Origin: Melanocharis versteri
Lineage: Eukaryota > Chordata > Aves > Passeriformes > Melanocharitidae
Reading direction: 5' to 3'
DNA length: 64,000 bases
NCBI GenBank assembly: GCA_013397845.1
Contig: VZTG01000079.1
Coordinates: 690,669 to 754,668 of the forward strand
Shown: positions 57,575-64,000 of the stretch, in pieces
Position numbering within the stretch: position 1 is the stretch's first letter
How the letters are laid out: every line of letters starts with the position of its first letter
Position numbers and translations under genes: made by a program
The notes under the pieces: generated by a model
What the model was told of the DNA's origin: nothing
The model's input: only the letters and a program-made list of their open reading frames with translations
Database searches by the model: none

Positions 57575-58315
57575 GTGAATGTGCGGTGTGCCGTGGCACA
57601 CAGCCTGCGGTGCTGCGCCTGTGCCTGTGCGGTGTGCGGTGTGCGTGTGCGGTGTGCCATGGCGCACAGCCTGCGGTGCTGTGCGTGTGCGTGTGCGGTG
57701 CTGCGCCTGTGCCTGTGCGGTGTGCGGTGTGCGGTGTGCCACGGCACACAGCCTGCGGTGCTGTGCGTGTGCGGTGTGCGGTGTGCGGTGTGCGGTGTGC
57801 NNNNNNNNNNNNNNNNNNNNNNNNNNNNNNNNNNNNNNNNNNNNNNNNNNNNNNNNNNNNNNNNNNNNNNNNNNNNNNNNNNNNNNNNNNNNNNNNNNNN
57901 NNNNNNNNNNNNNNNNNNNNNNNNNNNNNNNNNNNNNNNNNNNNNNNNNNNNNNNNNNNNNNNNNNNNNNNNNNNNNNNNNNNNNNNNNNNNNNNNNNNN
58001 NNNNNNNNNNNNNNNNNNNNNNNNNNNNNNNNNNNNNNNNNNNNNNNNNNNNNNNNNNNNNNNNNNNNNNNNNNNNNNNNNNNNNNNNNNNNNNNNNNNN
58101 NNNNNNNNNNNNNNNNNNNNNNNNNNNNNNNNNNNNNNNNNNNNNNNNNNNNNNNNNNNNNNNNNNNNNNNNNNNNNNNNNNNNNNNNNNNNNNNNNNNN
58201 NNNNNNNNNNNNNNNNNNNNNNNNNNNNNNNNNNNNNNNNNNNNNNNNNNNNNNNNNNNNNNNGTGTGCGGTGTGCCACGGCGCACAGCCCGCGCTGCCT
58301 GTGCGGTGCGCTGCC
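57575..58315 (+). repeat. GC-rich minisatellite (GTGCGGTGTGC type) with an assembly gap
   Basis: This is a nested tandem repeat made of GTGCGGTGTGC-like short units and a longer repeating phrase, 'catggcgcacagcctgcggtg', seen at least four times with small changes. It continues on both sides of the gap. Very long open frames through it are artefacts of the repeat and the Ns. Confidence 0.92.
57801..58263. other. assembly gap (463 N)
   Basis: This is a run of N inside the minisatellite. The array length is therefore unknown. Confidence 0.99.
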
Positions 58316-59190
58316 CGTCCGGGCCGGTGTGCGGGTGTGCCATTGCACACTTCCTGCGGTGCGGGGGACCGGGCGCCGGTTTCCGGTGGCTGACAGGAGC
58401 CGGAGCCCGCCGCTGCCTCCTCCGGCACGGAGTACCACACACCCCCGCACACACCGCGGGGAGGAGGAGGAGGAGGAAGAGGGCGGAGGGAGCGGAGCAG
58501 CCCCCCCGCCCCAGCCCCCGAGCGATATCGCCCTCATCCCCCCATGCGATACGGGCGATATCGCACAGCTCCCCGCCCCGCGCTCCCACGGACAGGCACC
58601 TGCAGGTACGTGACCCGCCCGGCCGCACGGTGTGCGTGGATGCGTGTGCGGGGGCTGCGTGTGTGCGCATCCAGCGCTGCCCGCCGCGGGGGCGGGCGAT
58701 ACTCCCGTGTCTGGCTCGCTCTGTCTTTGTGCGCGGCCAAGGGCTCGCTCGGAAGCTTCACCGGGCACAGGCACGGGCCCCCCGGCCTTGTCGCGGAGCG
58801 CTGTGCAGTGGCAGGGCTCGGTGTGCCCCCCCGGGCTGCACGGGGCGTGCCGGTGAAGGACAGGGGGAGGCAGCTCTGCTTGAGGGGTCGCGGTTTGTCA
58901 CAACATACGGAATGGAGCGGAGCCCCTCGCCCCGCGTTGCATCCTCTCGCGAAAAGAAAAGCGACCCTTCCAGCCCCCGCCCCCCTCCTGCCCCCAGCTC
59001 CCGGCTGACACGGAGGCGGGCAGGCGCAGGGGGCTGCGGTTTGGGGCCCCAGGGGTCTGCCGGCTGCACCGAGAACGGGGCCGGGGGCCAAGTGCCTGGC
59101 GGTGTGGTTTGGCCCCACGTGAGGTTCGCGCCCGCTGGCACCTCCCGCAGGGGAGCTCCGAGGGGTCCCTCTGGTCCCTAGCCCAAGCAG
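58316..59190 (+). promoter_or_regulatory. CpG island, candidate promoter of a plus-strand gene
   Basis: This is GC- and CpG-dense sequence with GC boxes. A good splice donor CAG/GTACGT at 58605/58606 would end a non-coding first exon transcribed rightward. Two copies of GCGATATCGC lie at 58522-58531 and 58555-58564. In human, HSDL2 is head-to-head with PTBP3, so this could be the PTBP3 promoter. That is inference from synteny, because no PTBP3 coding exon was recognised to 64000. Confidence 0.6.
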
Positions 59191-62100
59191 GCAGTGGGGT
59201 GAGCGCTGGGAAAGGCAGCTCCACGCTAACTTGGCTTGCCGCCGAGACGAGGCAGGAGCAATAAGGCAAGCCAGAAAACAGAAGAAGCTTGGAAGGAATG
59301 GTTACGTGCAAAGGAAAAGAGTGAAAACGAGAAAGAGATATATTGAGCTTTCTGCAGTTCAATTCCAGCTGTCAGACAGAGAGCCACTCTCCAGCCAGAG
59401 GAATAACTATGACATGTTAAAACTCACCTTCCATCTATAGTGTTAATGGTTATAAATATGTCCTGAACACAGCTGGCAGTTCAGTAGTACTAGATGTAGA
59501 GTACGGCTATTTCCATTCAAGTGAATGAAGATCTGTCATAGGAACAAAACAATACACTCAGTAAAAATGACATCCCTGTATGTGGCTGGCTTTCAACATC
59601 TTAATTGTTAATCCGTGAAGTTTGCTTTTTACTGCCTTCTTTGCCATTCCCCTACTATCGTTCTCAGAAATAGAACCTCTGCCAGTGGTGTTGCAATGCT
59701 GAAACTGTGATAGATGCTGAAACTTGGCTGTGAGCTGGCACAAACCATGACGTTTTTCATTTTTCTGTTTATTTGAAGAGAAATGGGACTAACCACTTAG
59801 CGTACTTGATAGCAGCGGTGAGAATTTGCATGAACCAAATGATAACGTCCCTTTGCTGTGTTCTGGATGACAGCTTTTCAGCTAAGGAACTAGGCTTGCT
59901 TTTCTTAATTTTTTTTTTTTTTTTTTAAACAGAGTAACCCCAAAAGGTCTTTTCAGGTCAGGAGTGACCAGTTCCTGTTTCTCTCTTGGCTTCTTCGGTT
60001 CTCCTCCATATAATTCAGAGCTCAGACCAACAGGGCTGTACTCATGTGGTTGTGCAATTAACCTAATAACCTCAGCCAGCACCACACTGGGGATGCACGC
60101 CTGCCCCACAGCACCATGTGCATGATTTCAGGCTGACTGCCTGGCTTTACCAGAAGCCAGGAAAAATTGCCCTGGGGGTCAAATCTGCCAGTTGTCTCAG
60201 GCTGATTATTCAAACGTCATTTCAGGCTTGGCTAAACCTGTTTTTGCCCACTTCTAAAGCCACACAAAAGTTGGAAATCACATGGTTCGTTCATTCACCT
60301 ACTGTCCTGTGCTGAGCCTGGTGCTCAACCTGGCTAAGTCATACCCAGAGCCCCTCTTCCCCTTTTGCCTGTGGCCTTGAGCAAAAAGCTGGTTTTCAAC
60401 CTTTTGCTCAAGTTTATCAGCTCTTTGAAATCCTTCATAGGTAAGCTGACAAACAAACCTGATAGTTTAAAAACCTTGCACCCGAAGAAGTAATAGATAT
60501 AAGAATTGGTGAAAAGATACTGTGTGGTTTAAGTATTAACAGGAAGTGTTGAGGGGATGATAGGTGGTCTTACGTGCAGTGTAAAACTTGTTGTGAGAGA
60601 GGTACACCATGGAGTTACTATTCTTGCTGTTGCCACTAACTCATCTCAAGAGCATAGCATAAGTTTTCTTTGTATTCCACTAAAATAGCTAGGTGTTCAG
60701 AAGGTAACTTAAAACTTGTGGAGAAACTGTAACAGCTCAAGTACTTCTCTAGCTGTCGTTAGCAAGCTGGGGGTTTTTTTTGTAAGCAAATATGTACTGA
60801 TATTGCTTCTGTACTGATGCATCTATGCACTGGTAGTTGGTATTACGCCGGGAAGTTTTCTATGATTGAACTTACTGAAAGTTTCAAAGCACAGTATAAT
60901 TCTGTTTCATTCACACAGTGTTAATGGATTTATAGTCACAAGTTCCTAAAGCAGCAGCGGTTTGCTGCCTTAGCTGATCACACCTGGCAGTCACCAGCTG
61001 CACCTGCCTTAAGAGGCCACTGAGCCTCACTCTGGTGCCAGTTTGACTGCGCTGTCATGTGTCCACCCACTGCGGCTCCATGGAGAGTTGGAGTTTCAGC
61101 AGTGACATCCTTCAGTATTTTCAGTATCCCAGCCTTATGCCTCTCTGCCTTCCTTCCCTGTTAGTCATAAAATGCAGACAGAAGGGAGCGGAAGGTTTTA
61201 AGTGTAATCCCAATCTTGGCACTAATTTCCACAGTGCCACTGTTTTTCCACATCTGTGTTCTGGGAGTGATAACCCATCCATGCACGGCTCACAGAGGTG
61301 GTGTGAAAATTAACTGCTGTTTGTAAGGCACTTTTGCAGAAACGTGTGTGGCAATTGGTCCTCTCGAGGGTTGTTACACATCTGGTAATTCAAGTGTAAC
61401 TGGCTGAACATAATACTCTGCTTTCAAAGGTTATTGCCGCACACCTTTTTTGCAAAGTAAAACAGGGTGAGATGAAGGTTAGTGAATTAAAAGTAGAGCA
61501 AATTTTTATTTGCTTTTCTAGTCCATTTCTGGGAAAAATATTTAAAAATGAGTGTTAGTTTGTATCAAATGTTTCCATGATGGATTTGCATAATAAGTTA
61601 AAGGAACTCAGAAGACATATACCTTAGTACTATGAATAATGAAGAGGACTGATGGAACCAAGCTGCTTCATCTTCATTTACTTGACCTTGGTTCTGATTT
61701 GTTGATTTATGAACTTTATTTACTAGTCAGGTTGGTGAATTCTTTTGCAAGACAGAAATTACAGGGTGTCAGTCCTCTCTTGTTTCTGTGGTGAGGAGTA
61801 CACCTCACAGATTCCTGAATGACACCCCTGGCTGGGCACTGACCATCTGCGTTTTTCCTGCAGTAAATAAAAGGTCTTGGTCATATGATTATCCAAACTT
61901 AAGCATTCAGAATGGAAACAAATAAAACAATAAGTGCCTTCGGCATGGTGAGAATGTGTTGTAATTTAGCCTCAGCTGTATATACACAACTAGGATGTAA
62001 GCAGATAACTTTCAGTATTTGTTTTCTTCTGAGAATGGTATGGTGAAAAGGACCTGTCTCAGATCCTGGGTTTAGTTCGATCTTTGTAGGGCCTCTGCTT

Positions 62101-63105
62101 TGCCTGACTGTGTGCTAAGAAATTACTCTGCATGATCTAGGGGCTATTCTCAAATACAGGTATTTTCCACATTTTCTGCACAGTAAGTTTTTATCGTGGT
62201 CCTTGTATTGCTGAAGAGTTCTTTCACACTTCATTCTGTTTTCTTTTTTTTTGTTTAGCAACAGGCAGGATCTGAAACTTTTGTTCACTTGCTGATGTTA
62301 GCTCAGAGACATCACATGAGTTCTGTTGGATCCAAGCATCTTAGGATTTTAGTCCTATGAAAAGTTGAAGGAACAAAAGTTTTCCTCTAAGTGCAGAATC
62401 ACTGGGTTAGATTCATGGTATTCACTGAGTGAGCACGGTGACCTTCTGCAAGTTTTTATTTCTATTGTTCAAGGTAATTATTTTCTAAAAGCAGTCATCA
62501 TACCTTAGATATTTTATATGTGTGTTTTACAAATAGTACCCAAGACAACTGGAAGAGATAAGGGGAGGAAAGAGATTCCTGTTCCATTTTCTCTCCACGT
62601 TTGTTTACTTCATCAGTTTATTTCCTCCTTTTTGTATGGTCTGGCCTATTGTTTCCTCTGTGATCTTCAGTAAAGTGAGTGTCTTTGATCAGTGTGGACA
62701 ATCAGACATCAAAAAAAATCTCTTAACATTTTTTAAAAACAGGAACATAACCATATAGCAGTGATCAAACATCCAAATGTACATGAGACTTTACTTCTCA
62801 TCTAGTCCAGTGGAGGCTTTCTTGCATCACCAATGCTATAGTTTGAAAGCTTGATTGTCCAGTCCCTTCACCTAAGAAAAGCTGCATCTCCACGAAAGAA
62901 GTAGGCAAGAAAGGTCTCCCTGATATAATTATATTCTACAGCAGTTTTTTTCAGAATATGTTTAAAGCTGACAGCAACTGGTTTTAGTAATTTCAGATTT
63001 CACTGTCTATCCTCATGGGGTTAAGGCTGGAGAAAAGAAAGACCACTGATGGATCTAGTAGGTTAGAGGTTTCAAATGAAGTGAAATTAAATGAAGCAAT
63101 TGGAG
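59191..63105. other. non-coding, possibly first intron of the right-hand gene
   Basis: AT-rich sequence follows the CpG island. I recognise no coding exon, RNA gene or mobile element. Short frames (for example 59231-59440 and 61059-61313) lack domains. Confidence 0.45.
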
Positions 63106-63660
63106 CCACACGATGAGACAGCCACGAGATGTGTGGATGGTGTGCTGAGGAGTTGAAAGACCTTTATTGCTGCAATCAGCCAGATTAAAGATAGAGTGAT
63201 GCTAAGGTGACTACGGTCCTGTTCCGCCTTTATGCAAGACCTGCAGCCTTTGTAATCTCTTTGTTACTTCCGATATTCCTCATTTACATATAAATTGGCT
63301 GCCATCCCCCGCCTTGTTTAGGCATGGAGGGGGGGTTGCCCGAAGCAACCACCATAAAAAAGGACAGCGAGCTACATTGTGTGGGACTTCAGGACATCAA
63401 AGACTCCCGTTGGCTGGGTCCAGGACCAGTGATGTCTTTCTCTTTTTCTCTTTCTCTTTCTCTTTCTCTTTCTCTTTCTCTTTCTCTTTCTCTTTCTCTT
63501 TCTCTCTTCCCCTCTCCCCCCCATCCTCTTTCTTCCTCTTTCTCATACCGTATTGCAGAGTTTACGAATATAGCTCTTTGCTAATGGTGTCCCTTCATGC
63601 GAGTAACCATGTGTAAGTTTTCCTTCAAATAAAATTGTTACTTATTAAAGGACCACAAGT
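63106..63660. repeat. LTR-like sequence of uncertain orientation
   Basis: The minus strand has AATAAAGG near 63156, downstream of a TATA-like 'gcataaaggcgg'. The plus strand has a TATA-like 'accataaaaaaggacagcg' at about 63348 and AATAAAATTG near 63628. Such paired TATA/poly(A) spacing suggests one or two old solo LTRs. No coding internal region, PBS or clear target duplication was found. Confidence 0.35.
63434..63515 (+). repeat. (CTTTCT)n simple repeat
   Basis: A near-perfect hexanucleotide run of about 13 units inside the LTR-like region. The Phe/Ser and Ser/Leu frames across it are by-products. Confidence 0.95.
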
Positions 63661-64000
63661 GTTGTTTCAGTGCATCTATAGCCAAAGTTATTTTCGAATC
63701 TGAGTCACTCTCCTCCCTGTCTTGTGTTGAGAAGTCCTAAGGGATACCCAATAAGTGGTCAGGGAGAGCAGGGAAATAACCTCTCAGCTGTAAGCCAAGA
63801 TAGGTTTGAGCAGTGCCAAGACAACAGCTGCCCGGGAAAGGCCAGAGCTTGACTGCTATCCTGTTTGAAGTTATCTCCCCCTTCCCTTTTCCAGTTAAAA
63901 AACAGAGTTTCTAGTATGCCTCTGCTGAACCCAGACATTTATTTTGTGGGTGTAAATTTCCACGTGGCTGAGGACTGTGGTTTACAAGCTGTAAACTACA
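63661..64000. other. non-coding end of window
   Basis: No gene or repeat was recognised in the last 340 bases. Confidence 0.5.

Noticed and set aside
57366..59181. Open frames of 286-589 codons across the minisatellite and gap
   Set aside because: They run through 463 N and a GTGCGG repeat, where stops are rare by composition. No domain is visible on either strand.
1..64000. CRISPR arrays, operons, riboswitches or bacterial mobile elements
   Set aside because: No direct-repeat/spacer pattern or bacterial gene layout exists. The window is vertebrate nuclear DNA.

Overview
The window is bird nuclear DNA. The evidence is several CR1 LINE fragments, a spliced vertebrate gene with consensus introns, CpG-island promoters, and a class II endogenous retrovirus with an alpharetrovirus-like envelope. 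No bacterial, CRISPR, rRNA or tRNA features were seen.

The main host gene is HSDL2 (hydroxysteroid dehydrogenase-like 2) on the minus strand. All eleven coding exons lie between 33087 (ATG) and 14906 (stop). They join in phase to 1296 nt (431 codons plus stop). The protein is a short-chain dehydrogenase/reductase domain followed by an SCP2 sterol-carrier domain, ending in the peroxisomal signal SKL. The promoter is a CpG island at about 32.8-33.2 kb. The introns carry a long degenerate antisense CR1 (25.2-28.0 kb), smaller CR1 pieces and one unusually GC-rich intron.

Upstream of HSDL2, in the same transcriptional orientation, is a young provirus at 34359-42024 (minus strand). Its two 747-bp LTRs differ at only two sites that I can see. 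Flanking direct repeats are TAAAGA/TAAAGG, and the PBS fits tRNA-Lys. In viral order it holds LTR, PBS, a leader hairpin, a splice donor, gag reduced to matrix plus a Pro-rich stub, an interstitial telomeric (CCCTAA)n tract where capsid/nucleocapsid should be, protease, a -1 slippery site, an open pol, a 100-codon membrane-protein ORF with its own splice acceptor, env, PPT and LTR. It is gag-defective, but pro, pol, the small ORF and env are all open.

From about 42.9 to 47.2 kb lies an inverted partial duplicate of the HSDL2 3' end (exons 9-11). It is a patchwork of nearly identical and strongly diverged segments, with a 14-nt frameshifting deletion and an alternative last exon lacking SKL. 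A perfect 104-bp inverted repeat sits next to single N characters at 12977 and 42946, so local assembly should be checked.

From 47.2 to 57.4 kb I recognise no gene. At 57.5-59.2 kb a GTGCGGTGTGC-type minisatellite, broken by a 463-bp gap, leads into a second CpG island. That island has a plausible plus-strand splice donor and two copies of the palindrome GCGATATCGC. By known synteny it could be the promoter of the neighbouring head-to-head gene (PTBP3 in human), but no coding exon confirms this. The right end carries LTR-like sequence with a (CTTTCT)n tract.
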